A stretch of DNA of 64,000 nt from Escallonia rubra (GCA_033065855.1 JAVXUO010000847.1:166030-230029), one strand, 5' to 3'; shown: positions 22,799-36,176, counted from the stretch's first letter. The notes: generated from the letters alone by a model not told the origin. Numbers and translations are program-made.

Positions 22799-24027
22799 TG
22801 TAACACCCCGACCCTACTTCATCGCTCTGATTTCAAATATTTTATTATAACCGCCTAACGAATTCCATTGAACTCTGATGTTATAATTTTCATTAAAGTT
22901 TAAGAATTTTCTCCCCGAACCCTACTTCATCGCTCTGATTTCAAATGTTTTATTATAACCACCTAACGAATTCCATTGAACTCTGATGTTATAATTTTCA
23001 CTAAAGTGTAAGAAATTCTATCTGAACCCTATTTCATTACTCTGATTTAAATGCTTATAATAACATTTTGACAAACTACATTGAAATTTTCATTTTTATG
23101 ATTGATATAAAAATATTTTTAAATTGCCCATGAAACCCTATTTTGAGCGTTAAAGCGATTGTTTGGAATTCCTGTTTCATTCTCATCTGTTTATTGATTC
23201 GATTATGGTAAAGCATTTTCAATTGTATTTATTTCTTCTAAATGTTGACATGAGTTAGTAATCCTGGGAGTTATAAGGATGGTGTGTATTGTTGGTGTTA
23301 TAAGGATGGTCTGTTGGTTGGGTTAAACTAGTACCTAAATAGACCAAATTAGTGTACATATGCATATGTAAACTATATCGAGCACTGCCGGGGTGATTTT
23401 GCTATAGTGTACTGCATATGTTCAATGTTATCCATTTCTGTTTTATTATACACAAATTGTTTTGAATCACTATTGATTTGAGGGACTAAGTTGATACTCG
23501 TCCCTATGTTTATATCGAAATACATTGGTTTCATTTAAAATCCATTTTTAAAAGTTGTTATTTGACTTGAATGTAAAATTGTTCGAATCGTTGGTCTATA
23601 TAGAAATTTTTGTTTTATTTGAAAATCTTTTTAAAAACTATCATTTGGCTCTATATGAAAACTTGTCCAAATCGTTGTTGTTTTTAATCTTTGATTGACC
23701 TTACTGGGCTCTCAAAAGCGCACTCTCCTTTTAGTTCCTTTCCGCATGTGATAATTAGCGGTTGCCTGAGTATGGATTAGAGCCGAGTGAAAGAAAGAGA
23801 TTGATCTTAGTATTTATCATTAGAGCCCCTGCGTAGGTGAATGTTATTGTTTAAATTTTCCAGACTTAGTGTTGAGATTATTTGATAATAGTCTACTGAG
23901 TGTATGATAAATGGATTAGCTGCTCTGATAATAGTCATTCATTTGTTGAGGTTGAGAATATTATTGTCTTAATGAACTGATCGAGCGAGTGTCTAACATT
24001 CCAAATTTTCCGGAATGTAACAAGGCT

Positions 24028-25400
24028 TGGGTTTTTGTGATTTTAAGCTCTTTAATCAATCCTTACTTACTAAACATGCTTGGAAATTTTGGTCGGATCC
24101 TAGCAGCCTTGTGGCTCAGGTATTGCAAGGAAGATATTTTGCTATGCATCAATTCCTTCAGGCTACCAGACCTCGAGCTTGCTCTGGGATTTGGAAAAGT
24201 CTTTTAGTTGGACAACGTGTTCTCAAGCAAAGGTTGTAGTGGCACATTGCAGATGGTAGATCTATCTTGGTCTGGATGAATTGGTGGTTACCTTCTGCAC
24301 CTCCGTTGGTTCTTCAACGTTACTGTACTAGTAAAAATGCTCACTGGATTCTCTCTGATCTCTTCTTTCTCATTCTCGTACTTGGAATTTGGGATTTCAT
24401 TTTTATACTTTTCCTACTCAGCTGGTTACCCAAAATTTGCATATGAAACTTCTTAATTCTGGGTCCGGGGCCATACTTCGATGTTCTTTTTTAATGGGAA
24501 TGATTTTTCTGTGGCTGATACTTACCGTTTCTTGCTTGATGGCTCTAAGCCTTTTCCTAACCCTGTCCCTAGGATGACTACAATTTTATGGCTAAAAATT
24601 TAGAAAATCCCAATACCTGGAAAAATAAAATTGTTTTTTATGGTAGTTTCTTCATAAAAGATTGCGTCTCTTATCTGAACTTTACAAACGCCATTGCCCT
24701 GAGATTGATTGTTGTCCTTTTTGTTTGAGTCGGTCTGAAACCCATGAACATCTCTTCCTCTCTTGTCCTAGTGTGTGTAGAATTTGGAAGGTTTTTCTTT
24801 GAGGTTCTCAGCCTCAAAACTTGGATATTTCCTCGCTCTCGATCTGGTTCATGTTTTGGTTAGCGAAGCCTATTTTTGGGCGGTGTAGTGATATGCTTTG
24901 AATTGTTCACATTTCGGTCGTTCTTTGGTCAATTTGGCTCGGTATGAATGCAATTTCCTTCAAGCGCATAATTATGTCTCTTGTTCACCAAAGTCATTCT
25001 CCAATTCGTAGCATCAAATGCACTTATTACTTTCAACACCGCTTTTGTAAAGTTCTTCTAGCAAAGTTGTTAGGTTGGTTGGTTTTCGTCATTTTTGCTC
25101 TACTCTTCACCCCATTTTCTTCTCGAACCGTTGTGATTGTTCTATTCTTCCATCCCATGTGTTATATTATATTTCGGTAGTTGGTTCGCGGCTTGATGGG
25201 TGGTTGGGTTTGGGATTGGTTTTGTTTAATAAGGATTGGGTGTCGATTGAAGCTTTTCTTGACATCCTACACTCTGCTGATGAACTTCTTGCATTTGAGT
25301 TGGCTACGATTTCTGGACTTATCTGGTTACATAGGTTACCTTGGGTTCATGTTATAGTATTGCTGCCTGAGTGTGAACTTTTGTTGTAGATAAGAACTAA
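24028..25400 (+). pseudogene. LINE ORF2, zf-RVT and RNase H part
   Basis: After the LTR insertion the frame picks up as GFCDFKLFNQSLLTKHAWKF and SGIWKSLLVGQRVLK, standard post-RT sequence of plant L1. At 24660-24790 a CPFCLS...ETHEHLFLSCP stretch is the zf-RVT motif. At about 25180-25390 GLGLVLFNKDWVSIEAFLD and SADELLAFELATISGLIW match the RNase H domain found in a subset of plant L1s. Frameshifts separate the parts. Confidence 0.8.
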
Positions 25401-25871
25401 TGTAGGAGGGCGACCGTCATCAACAGACTTTTTGTGTAGATTGACTACTAACTACCGGGTTTGCATTCTTTGCATATTGTCCAAGGAAAAGTTGATGTTT
25501 TTTTCTCTCTCATCAGTTTTAGTGATTTTTCCTTGTCGGTCGGGTAAATGAGGTGCTCAGGAATAGTTTGAGAATATACAGTCTGACAAATCTTATCGCT
25601 CTAAAATGTCCTTGTGGTATTCGGCCTATAGTTACTTGGCTATAGTCAATTCCTTTATTGGATGGGGATGTCATCCTGTTTAAGGGTTCTTTTATCCTAA
25701 TTCCGGTTACATTCTCTAAATAGAAAGAAAAAAAAAAAAAAGAGAAAAAAAGTAGAACTTAATTCACGCTTCCCTTGGCTTAGTTAAAGTGGGTGTGGCA
25801 TAACTTAACGGGTTTCATGAGGAGACCTAGAGACATCGGTGGCGAAAAGCAGCGAGTCGGCAAACCTTCAA

Positions 25872-28800
25872 ATGGAGGGGCTGAAGGTCTCGGATGCAAA
25901 GATGGTGGTATACCTGCATCCATCCAAGGCCAGAAACGCCTCCCTAGCAATCTTTCGGGAGCTCAGCTCTCTCCTTTTCAAGTACTCTCTTCATAGCCTC
26001 CCAAGCAATTTTTTTTTCTCTCTATTTCCCATTTTTTTTTCTCCTTTTTAATTTGAATGTACGTACCTGCACATAAATCCACCGTTCTAGCACACTATTT
26101 CGGTTTATATGCAAAAGCATTAGTGTTGATCATTTTTGCTGCTACCCCATATCAAATTTTCCTGCACTCCATGCGAAAAACGAAAAAAGCACCAGGATGG
26201 TTTGGGGGAAGGGGGCGGGGGTAGGTGATGGTGGTACAATGGAGTAAAGAAGCACCTTGATGCAACGATAGTTAGCGACAGTGACGTAAGGCTTCTTACT
26301 TCTAACCTTGCCCACACCCTGGTACAGCGGGATCGTCGTGCATTGGCCCCTGGTTACGGCTAAAATTTTACCATAATGCACATGTTCTTGTGGAGTTTCC
26401 TCGTGTATTGACCCCTAATTATCGGCTAATATTTATCATAATGCACGTGTCATTGTAGAGTTTTGAAGAGTGGACCAAGCACAGGTGAGGCTGCATTAAC
26501 GCCCGTTTCTCATTACTAAATCCACATCCATATTGTCATTAAATGATTAGAAAGGTCTCATTTGCTGGATCTTTTAGTGAAAAAAAAGTGTGGATTTGAC
26601 CCCACTTTGAACTATTGTCAATTTAATTGCAGGTTTTATATCAATGATAGCTGGTCTGAATTTGGCTAGAAGTCTAGAGTTAGTTTTTTCATGATGTATC
26701 ATCCGTACTTCTATACCTAGGCCAAGAACATAATTTGGAAATTCGTGTCACACAACTATTATTACATAACCTCTTACTTAGAACAATGACACTTGGCATC
26801 AAAAGAAGATTGTTCAAAAGTGGCACAAAAAAACTAAGTAATAAATAACTACCTTATAGCATAGTTATGAATACCGTACCAGAGTGCATACCGGTTTCCT
26901 CCATGAAATGGTATGTAACGATACCGGTACTATCTCAAATTTTCATTGATTATATACATTTAGTACTCATCATTAGCGTACGAAAAATATAGACATATAT
27001 TTCATCCCTAATAGTTCCCCTAGACCTTGAATTGTTTTCTTTTTCAACTAAGTTGCGTGTTCCAAAATAAGTTAATTTGTCCCTGTACAATGGCATTAGA
27101 AACAAATAGCTTATTTAATTGAATTACTTGATCTAAAGTTATCTTCTTTTTCAATTATCTCATTAGTGAGTTCTTATAGAAGAATACGTTGTTTGTTCAC
27201 GAATAACATCTTTGGATTCAAGAATAAATTGTTTGTGTGTCATAATTTAGGGGTGAGCATTAAAACCGTCCAAACCAATCCAACCAGTCAAACCAAACCG
27301 ACCAAACTGGCTGATCAAATAAATTAATTTAAAAAACAAAATCGGTTCAGTTTAATTTTTCCAAACCTATGCTTAATTTGGGTATTTTGAAACTGTTCCG
27401 AACCAAACCGGACCGAACCTATATATATCTAATTAAAAATTTATAAATTTTAATTTAATCCTAGTTATTAATTAATTTGCCATACTTAAGATTTAACCAC
27501 AACATATATTAGTAAACTTAACCCTAATTTCAATATGTAGGCTTCAAAAACTTGTGATTATGTGTAATAAGAATGCCAAATAGACAATGGATAGGCCCAA
27601 ACAAGTCAAGATTATTGCAAGTCCAAACCGGTCAATCCGTCCACGCCAACTCGTTTGATCCGCCTAAACCTTTGAGACTGAACCATTAAAACCTAACCGT
27701 TTAATTGCAATTTGTTAATTTTTTTTTTAAAATTATTAGTGTTCAATTCAGTTTGGTATTCATCGTTCAAACCGAACCAATCGAACCGTGTGATATAGAT
27801 GAAAGAATATGATGAGAGCTTCTAGCAATGAAATAAATCAATGTTAAGAGGAAAAGTAAAAGCAAACTGAAAATTGCATTGAAGATTAAAAACTTACTAA
27901 AAAAGATTTTGCAAATTGTAATGTATGTTGTGATGAAAAGGCTAGACTTTGATAAATATAACAAAACCCAGGTTTTTTATTCATGGTCCATTTACTAATT
28001 TTCAACAACTTTGTAATTTTTACATGTTTTAAAGAATCAGTATGAAACACAATAACTTGGCGGGTACATAGTTCTCGGCCAGTATCACCTGTACCGGCCA
28101 CAATCTATACAGAGCTGTATTTTGACTGGTATGAAATGTAGAGGGATACCGCACCGGTAGAAGGCAAAACTGGTACGTACCGGCTGGTGCGACCGGTACT
28201 GATACGGTAATGATAACTATGCCTTATAAGATATGTTTGGTTTCCAAATTTAAAATTCATTCCAAAAATGTAGTTAACAAACACTGTATAAACCTATGCT
28301 TGATGTTTTCCGAATTGTTGATTTCATTTTTGCAGGCAAATCGTGTGTACCGCGATAACTAGTTGGAATCATATGTTGTATAAAGCTTCCTGTTTTATTA
28401 CTGCCTTCTTATAGATGCTTCTCTTACAGGTTCAACGAAACTTTTGATGGTGTTGTGTTGGCATATGAGGTCAACATCCTTAGTAATTTAGCCAAGATTC
28501 TCCCTACTATACATCCTTATTTTGGTGTGAGGCTTAAAGCAAAACTGTTACTTTTCAATCCCAAGCCTGACATGCTTTTAGGTACAGCTGTTGTGAATCT
28601 TCTTTTGATTTGTCACATATATGCGAACAGACATTATTCTCTTTCTGTTTAACTTTGCACTTTTGAATGCGTTGCCATATCTGTTGTATGAATCTGCTTC
28701 CTTGTGTTTTTTACTCTCTTGTTTATCGTTATGACGTATATATAGTTATGCGTGCATGCGCCTTTTTATAGTGTGGGCATGGGTGTAGTTGGGGGGTGGG

Positions 28801-29849
28801 GGGGGGGGGGTTGACATATGCACGTCTGGTGTGTTGACCATATGTTCACTAAATTTTGTGATGTTTATTGAATTTTCAGAAGGAAAGGTAGTTAAACTTG
28901 GCCAACAATCCATTCACATCATTTTTCTTGGTTTTTCATCTGCTACCATAATACTAGAAGACATGCGCGAAGAGTTCAGATACAGAGTTGTAAGTACTTT
29001 TAAGTGTTGTGTTCCTAAGGTTTTATATGTCCAATTTGATGACATGTGAGAGTCAGTTTGATTAATAATTACCTCGTATGCCTATAATGTTGCAGAAACA
29101 TGGTAAGGAAGTATATGTTACTGCATCTCACAAGCGGCATATCATTGAAGTTGGAACTATTATCCGCTTTGTAGTCAAGAGGTTTTGTATTCTCTTATCT
29201 TCTTTTTAGTAGTTTAAGTGCATCCACATACTGTGCTGCCTGCTGCAATGCATTATCTTTATTGAATTGTAGAAGACGACTCTTGGGCCGTTATTTACTT
29301 CAGATTTTTCTGTAGATAACATGTATTCTTAGGTCTTACCAAAAGTTGAATAAGGGAATTTGAGATTATATGAACTGCAAGGTTCTAGAGTACATTGATT
29401 TGGACACTAATGATGGTGTTGGTGATAAATGTGAATATCTGGCATATAAGACAACATATCATTCTTTTCTGGCTTTCTTGGTATTGCATCAGTTGATAAG
29501 GAATTATTCTTTTAGTTTCGAGGAAGAGGTGCTCCATATTTCTGGATCATTGCTTCCAGCTCATACTGGAAATGCCCGCTGGTTGGACAAGAATGTGCAA
29601 GAGTCACAAGCTGACAGGTTGCATTACCAACTTCAATTTCTGTGGGTGGTGGAAAACCTAGATTGCTACTAGGCACCAATTTATCTTATTATTTTTTAAC
29701 AATACTTGTGTAGCACAAAGAAGCGAAAAGAAAGTGACAGATCTCAAATTCTGGACCTTAAAAAAGAAATGGTTAAAGTGGAAACATATGCCTTGAAAAC
29801 CAATAATCGAAGTAAGAAATCAAAGAGGAGGAGGACCAATGATTCTTGA
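25872..29849 (+). CDS. RPA43: DNA-directed RNA polymerase I subunit RPA43
   Basis: This is the stalk subunit of nucleolar RNA polymerase I, which transcribes rRNA genes. I rebuilt six exons: 25872-25981, 28430-28581, 28880-28989, 29096-29181, 29516-29617 and 29714-29849. Every intron is GT-AG and the phases agree, giving 231 aa. The protein starts MEGLKVSDAKMVVYLHPSKA (aa 1-20). It continues with FNETFDGVVLAYEV and HPYFGVRLKAKLLLFNPKP (Rpb7-N-like part), then EGKVVKLGQQSIHIIFLGF and SFEEEVLHISGSLLPAHTG (OB-fold part). It ends in a Lys/Arg-rich tail RSKKSKRRRTNDS, a likely nuclear or nucleolar signal. Length matches plant homologues as I remember them. Intron 1 is 2.4 kb and holds an hAT MITE. 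A LINE sits about 108 bp upstream of the ATG. I see no disabling mutation. Confidence 0.92.
26860..28221. mobile_element. hAT-type MITE in RPA43 intron 1 (1362 bp)
   Basis: Terminal inverted repeats CATAGTTATGAATACCG and (right end, reverse complement) CATAGTTATCATTACCG are flanked by CCTTATAG (26852-26859) and CCTTATAA (28222-28229), a 7-of-8 match of hAT-type length. Subterminal DNA repeats ACCGGTA / TACCGG in both orientations. About 27250-27785 carries a separate AACCGAACC-rich block beginning TAGGGGTGAGCATTAAAACC, probably a second element nested inside. No transposase is present. Confidence 0.8.
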
Positions 29850-32800
29850 AGACTGACACAGATAGCAGATGTTTGATGGCCTGCTCTTTCTAGGTAATTT
29901 ATCTTTTCTTTTGAGTTATCACTTAATGCTGCTGTTTACTGTTGGACCACGGACTACTCTTCTTCTTCCTTTTCGTTTCTGCATATGCTATGTGAATACA
30001 TTGTTGAACAATTGTTGGCTTTGCTGTTATATAACTTTTTCCTCCTTGTTTATTCATGCATATTGTGCCTTGGTTTACTGAAGGCTACGTATTATTTTGT
30101 TGCGTTTGAGTAACAGTTCACCGAATGAGATAGGTTCCTGAATGGCAACATATCAGGTGGCAACATATCAGGGTCTAAAGACTCTAAACCAAGGATCTCA
30201 GTGAAGGTAACACAAGTCGAAGCAAAAGTACATCCACATTTTCACTTTACTGGCTTCAAATTAAATTGATGTATGGATAGGCAATTATTAGGCGGTAGGG
30301 AGACACTGCTCATTTAATTTTTATTTTCTATTTCGCCTTCCCCCCATGATCTTAATTTCCCATGACAGCGTGCCAAACCAAATTCGACTCCTTTCAAAAG
30401 TAATTTGACTGAAGGAGCTTCAAGAATGACGCCTCTGAAAGCTGTAGTAACCTCACAGCAATATGCTCCAGTTTGCTTGCCAATAGAATTATCTATAACC
30501 AAAGTAGCCAGTGGATCCTTTTAGGTGCCTTGCTTGTTTGGATGCCGAGATTAGTGAGTGTCGAGTGAGTTTCTCACCTCTACCATCAATAGGTTTAGCT
30601 AGGGCATGACGGGTTTGGGGTAGGATACCAAAGAGGAGGCGCAGGTGGTGGTTGCCAACTTTGGGCCTTGTATGGCCATGGAGGGCAGATAAGCACGTTC
30701 TGCATTGAGTGGAGTAGCATTTAATTTGCCTCGTCACATTGTTTTTGAGTCTGCGGCTGTTATTTATTTATTTATTTTTATTTCTTTTGGTTCTCTTTTT
30801 TCCTTCGGTCAGGGAGGAACTTCCTTGGCCCAGGCACTTTTGGATGCTTAGGTTCATCTTGTTTTGTATTTTGCATGTAAATGGAGTTGCTGCCACTTTC
30901 TTTGCTTCTGGTTGATGAGATTTACTCACCTAGGAAGGAAAAAAAAACATATTAGTAAATTTTTGGCACCAACAGCAGTAGACTAGACCTATTAGTAATG
31001 GTGCTACAGTATCTGCACACATCAGCTTGTAGAATATGGAGATGGTCATCCTGAGTGTATGATTTTTATACATTATTTTTCGTTTATCCGGTTTTAACTT
31101 GAATCAACTTCTACGTAGTTACCTTAATTCACTTACAATAACTAGTCACCTTAATTCACTTACAATAACTCTGGGAGTATGGACACACAGAAAGTTAAGC
31201 AAACCTATATGAGCATCCTCACAAGTCACATATAGCATTCCTTAGGAAGTTACATAACCCTGTTGGCACAATTTTATCATCTCAGCATAGTGCTTCACAT
31301 TCCTCAAACCTTCAAAGTTATCGAACTTTATATCAAACTTTATGTGTTTGATAAGACGCTTTATAGATCAAATCTTTACCACCCGGAAGAAGTTCCATGT
31401 CATGAAAGCATTCGTTAAGCAACATCGAGTTGTATTTTCTCTGTTCTCTCTTTTTTTTTTTTTTTTGCGGGGGTGGGGTGGGGGGGGGGACTGATAAAAG
31501 AGGTAAAAGTAATGGTAGAGTTCAAACCCTTTGAACATTCATCAAAAGTTTGGTGGGACTGAAGATGTGTACTCGGGGTCTGGCCAAGATCCTAGGCAGA
31601 CCGCAGACATACTTGAACCAGTCACTCATCTTTGGGGTGGCCATTGAAGATTTTTTGGGGCTCCAATCAACAAGATAATGGGTTGAGTTAGCATTACTTT
31701 TTTCTTCTTGTCCGCCTTCCAGTATGCCTGATGTTTAAATAGCTTTTTCTTGAATTGGTAATTCAACCTCGTTTTTCTCTCTATTCTTAAAATCATCGAG
31801 TCTTTGATCTATGCTCAGAATATATCTAGTTCAACTGTTGGCCTTATTTGAGCAATACCGAATTGATGGAGCAAACAGATCCTACCCAAATATTGGTACA
31901 TCACGAAGTATAGAGGTACTTACAAGATTAAGTTGGGACAAAAGAAAGGATGTATGTGAGGTACCTAAGGAATGTACGAGACAATGGTATGTAGCAGAGA
32001 TTGCAATAGTGAACCAAAGCGGTGTTTGCACTAGTTTGTATTCTAAGGGCACAGATCTGGTACATTTAGCACCTTTTAGCTGTCATAGAAATATCTTGAT
32101 GTTATCTTTTTCGTGTATTTGTACTTCTTCTACCCGAAAAGCGTGCATTACATAAAATTATGTCTCGATTAAGATTCGTTACGACATTGAACTTGCTTCA
32201 GAAAATATATAGGCATGTATGGACTGCCGTTCATTTCCTCAAGTGTCTTAACAAAAGGTAGTGTTGTTTTGGCTTTCTCTTTGGGTACACAGACACGACC
32301 CTTTGTTAAGTATAGGTGCTAAGGCTAAGTATGCACACCTTTTAGGTGCTCTACTTCCAGTCTATGTATGATATAGGACAAGGTTTCGTAAATGTTTCAC
32401 ATTACTCATTATCAAATTGAGGCTTGATATTTATCTATGCCATGCTGATTGACATCTGGAATGGCATCTCTTCAACAATTAATGGTGTGGTGTCATGAGG
32501 GTTATTGTCTGCGCATTGGAACCTAATGGAATAGTAGGTTTTGGCGGTGACAATAGTTTTAATAAGTCATCTGGGATGTTATCATGTTTTCTTTGTTTCG
32601 TGTCAAGTCAATCATGCAGGATATTTGACGTGGATGACATGATAATTCCCTGGAACCATGTGTCAGAACATCGGTTATGGATATCCGACATTCGGATATT
32701 TCTGATTTGGATTTGAATACTAATGAAACAAAAGATTATGATTTATGGTGAAATGGCACCGGGAAAGCTCGCCTTTTGAGTGCCTCTTTTATCAATCCGC

Positions 32801-35800
32801 TCTGACTCTTCTTTCCCTTCATTTTCTTTGAGGTTGGGAGTGAGGAAGCTCTTAACTCCACCTCTTGTGGCTTTTACCAACCTGCCTGTCTTCTTCTGCA
32901 CATGGGATGAGTAAAAGTTTGGCACATTGTTTCCAGCCATACCTTCCACCATTGCCTTCTTGCTTATAGTATGGTCCTGCTGTTAAGATTCGAGCAATAC
33001 CAAAAGGGCCTGTGGAAGTTCTCATCTAATTGATTCTGTTAATTCAGTGAATCAGGTATAGTTGTTTTCTACTATATGTAGATATCATAGGTCAGTTTAT
33101 ATTCATGGGCTTTCAGGGCTTTTTCCCCAGGGCTTAGTCTGTTAATTGTGTGAATCAGGTCTAACATTCTGCTATAAATAGCACCTTCATTTCAATGAAC
33201 TTAATGACAAGATTCGCTCTGGTCAGCTAGATATCATATAGGTAGAATCATTTAGTGCGTTATGTTATTATATCTCCGCTGTTATCTCTTTCGTGTATCT
33301 GTACTTGCTCTATCTGAATAGCTTCCATTACGTAGTTAACATAACTTGGACACGCTCACAAGTTACAACTTACAACATTGTACTTCTTTTGAAAAATACC
33401 TAGGCACATCTGGGCTGTCGCTCACCTCGAAGTGTCTTGGAGGAATCTAGTGTATGGATTTTCTTTGGGTACTTGGTCATAAAACATTTCATGACTATAG
33501 TTGCTAAGGCTTTCATCAGTTTCTATTGATGTTCTTTCAGGGCACTCTTGCGAAAATTACTCGTTCATGGCTGTCAAATATAAATTCTGTCAGTCTTTGT
33601 TATTGCTCTATAATGGTGAGCGGATGTTTGGGACATTGAGTAGGCATGTGGTCTTTAGATAGTTTGAGTGTTTTTTTTTCCTTCTTTTTTTCCCCTGGGG
33701 GTGGCGGGGGTCTTTAGAAGCTTTGTGGGCATGGTGTATCAGGTGTAATAATGGTAGTCAGGAGCAATGTTAGGTGGACCACCAGGGGACAACGACTGGA
33801 GATTTTTCTCTTTCCCCCCCCCTTCTCGGTTCCCTTTCGGGGTTAGATAGTTTTCCCAGATCACGTTGAGTGTTGTGCTTTGGCAACTTCAAAAATGGCG
33901 CTTTTGTGTTGTCGACAGCAGAATCTAGAATCTTTTGGTGGAGAATTTCATTACATTCTGAAAAATGAAGTGGGTTGGTGGCTTCTGAAATAAGATGTTA
34001 AGCTGAAAGCTTGCTGCATGCTTTACTCCCTTTGGGTGGATTATGTTATGTCTATGGTATTAAGGCCAGATGGCGGTAGAAATGCCTTGGTTTTGGTCCT
34101 GGCTCCTTCATGGGGTTGGACAATGAAAGTTTTGGAATTTCTTGAAGCTAACTACTTTCGTATGCCTAGAAACAAGTTTTATCCAAATTCTGTTTTCACA
34201 ATTTTCAAGGGTTAGAGGCTTTTTCCCCTTCCATTTTGGATTTTTTTGGCTAAAGCTTTACAGCCACGCTTTTATGTTCCTTCTTACCTCGTATTATAAC
34301 TTCTTAAGTTCAATCCCTAGGTTATGATGGTTTTCTTGAGGGTTTGCGAACTTTGTTTACAGGAGGTAGATATCAAAGCCAAGCCACTTGGTTTCTCGGC
34401 TATTGGAGATGGAAACTTTTCGAGAATTTTACCGTGGGAAACATTGCTGTGTTGGGGTGGTCAACCTGTTGCTGATTAATGTCGTAGTTGTAGTTTTGTT
34501 GGATTCCTTCACTCTTGCTTTCGGATGGTAGTGCAAAAGGTCGTGTTGAAATTCAGCTTTTTGTTCGATTCACTTGGTATTTGAATGTAGTTCATAACGT
34601 TTGATTGCATATTGGGAATCAAACGGAATTGTTCTTCGTACAGGGGAACTGATCCCCATTTTGGGTTGCTGGGAAAAAAGTTTTATCCCTCTTTATTTCT
34701 TCCTTAAAAGATTCCTTTTTAACCCATTGGTGCCTGCACCATTGGCTGGATGTCTGTCCATCATCAATCAAATTCTCGTATTGTAATCAGGAAGAAACAA
34801 AAGATGAGCACACATTGTGCAGCAGTCTGGTCTCTCTTCCATTGTCTTTCCACCCGTGAAAGTAACGGAACTTTCTTACATGCGGGTAATTGTACCTATT
34901 TCAGTGAGAATATTGTCGAAGTTGATCTCTCCAATCTGGACAGGTATATGGAGTAAAGGTGGTTTTGGGGAAATTTTGGCAAGGAAAATATTCGCAGGCA
35001 CCATTGTTGATGTCGTGCATTTCGATAATTCAAGTGTGGTAGATGACTTTGGTACTCTATCCAAACCCATCTTTACTTGTCAAGTATTTGATGAATGTCC
35101 TAAACACGCGTGTAAATGCTGGAGACAGTACCCAAAATCTGGTATTCTTTTTGAGATGAGGGAGTAGTTCCATTCCAGGGGAAAAGGCTGGAGCAGCATG
35201 TGCAGCTGCAACCATCCACGACCATGAAGGTAACTGGGTTGGTTTCTCACGCTTTTTTAACTAGTCAAGTTTGCTCAACTTTTGGCTACAAGAGATTCTT
35301 TAAACCTTGCATGCATGCACTTCGCGAATGCTGGGCATCTTCCTCATGACTGCAGGATGTTCTTGAATTGTAGTTGAGTGTGCAAATGCTGCGTACATAG
35401 GGAGACCAACTTTTGAGCGAACCCCATGGCAAACCAAGAAACGCTCAGGTAGGAGTTTTCCTGCGAGTCACCCCACATACGTGACGCAGAACACCCACAT
35501 ATGTGACGCAGAACATTTTATGAGCAAGACTCCTTGGTTTCCCAAAATACTACAGTTTTACCCTTTACAACACAGGGCATCTTCCTTTGCTTGATTCCCT
35601 CAAAAATTATTTTGCTCAATAGATGCTTTCTTCTTTCATTAAGCCAACTATAAAAAAAAAAGGCATATGAAGTTCAGTGTCCTTTATGTAAAATTTTGAG
35701 CAAAACAAATGATTACTACCAAACCCTGCTATGATCCTCCAACTGTTGAACTAAAATTTGGGAGGAATATACAGAGGTCAGGGGGACGAACTATGCAAGC

Positions 35801-36176
35801 AAGCACTTCCTAGAAACTGATATGTTCGACGACAATTTCCACACTGGGCGAACAAGTAGGGCTTGTCCTTGACTTGCCCAGCAATTGCTTGTGAAGTATG
35901 ATTGTTTTCTGTGACGCCTGTTTGTGGATAGAGACCTTTCTATACCTGCGAATCACACAAGTAGCAAGCTTTTATCATTCTTTTAAGTTACTGAGGGAAG
36001 GTTCCAGTCATCAAAAAGTTACAACTACAGTGAAAAAGTAGCAGACAGCCTTTGGTACTAAATTGGCGATGCCTTCCTAAAGCTCAAAGTTTCCCACACT
36101 TAAATTCCAAACCCAGCATACCAAGCAAGAAATATCAGTACTTCTGTTCTCGTTAACTTTTTGGAAAGCTGGAATC
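29850..36176. other. Intergenic DNA between RPA43 and the cytochrome b561 gene
   Basis: I find no supportable gene in this 6.3 kb. It begins with the RPA43 3' untranslated region. Tracts of G and T occur at 31451-31490 and a C-tract at about 33816. Frames such as 31811-32155 (+), 34817-35167 (+) and 32743-32952 (-) match nothing I know and lack splice or start context. A 20-base segment containing TGTGACGCAGAACA or TACGTGACGCAGAACA is duplicated at 35474-35514. Parts may be old retroelement debris. Confidence 0.5.

Larger units (their letters stand above)
21483..24022 (+). mobile_element. Short non-coding LTR retrotransposon (LARD/TRIM-like), Tekay/Del-derived
   Basis: The 5' LTR is 21483-22522 (1040 bp) and the 3' LTR 22799-24022 (1224 bp). 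Both start TGTAACACCCCG and end in TTACA or TAACA. The 5-bp target duplication is AGGCT (21478-21482 and 24023-24027), inside the host LINE. Only 276 bp separates the LTRs. The LTRs differ by one large indel: the 3' copy has about 180 extra bases near 23540-23720. There is no gag or pol, so movement would need another element's proteins. Confidence 0.93.
16613..25751 (+). mobile_element. Full-length L1-type LINE with RNase H, split by an LTR element
   Basis: Bounded by a perfect 13-bp target duplication GTAGAACTTAATT (16600-16612 and 25752-25764). It ends in an A-rich tail at about 25722-25751. Without the nested LTR element it is about 6.6 kb, a normal length for a plant L1. The order is ORF1 (DUF4283), then ORF2 with AP endonuclease, reverse transcriptase, zf-RVT and RNase H. 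All frames carry stops and shifts, so the copy is dead. Intact target duplications and a clear tail indicate classical target-primed insertion. Confidence 0.93.

Noticed and set aside
30314-30737. Minus-strand frames of 62 and 82 aa downstream of RPA43
   Set aside because: No recognisable domain, and they overlap the likely RPA43 3' region.
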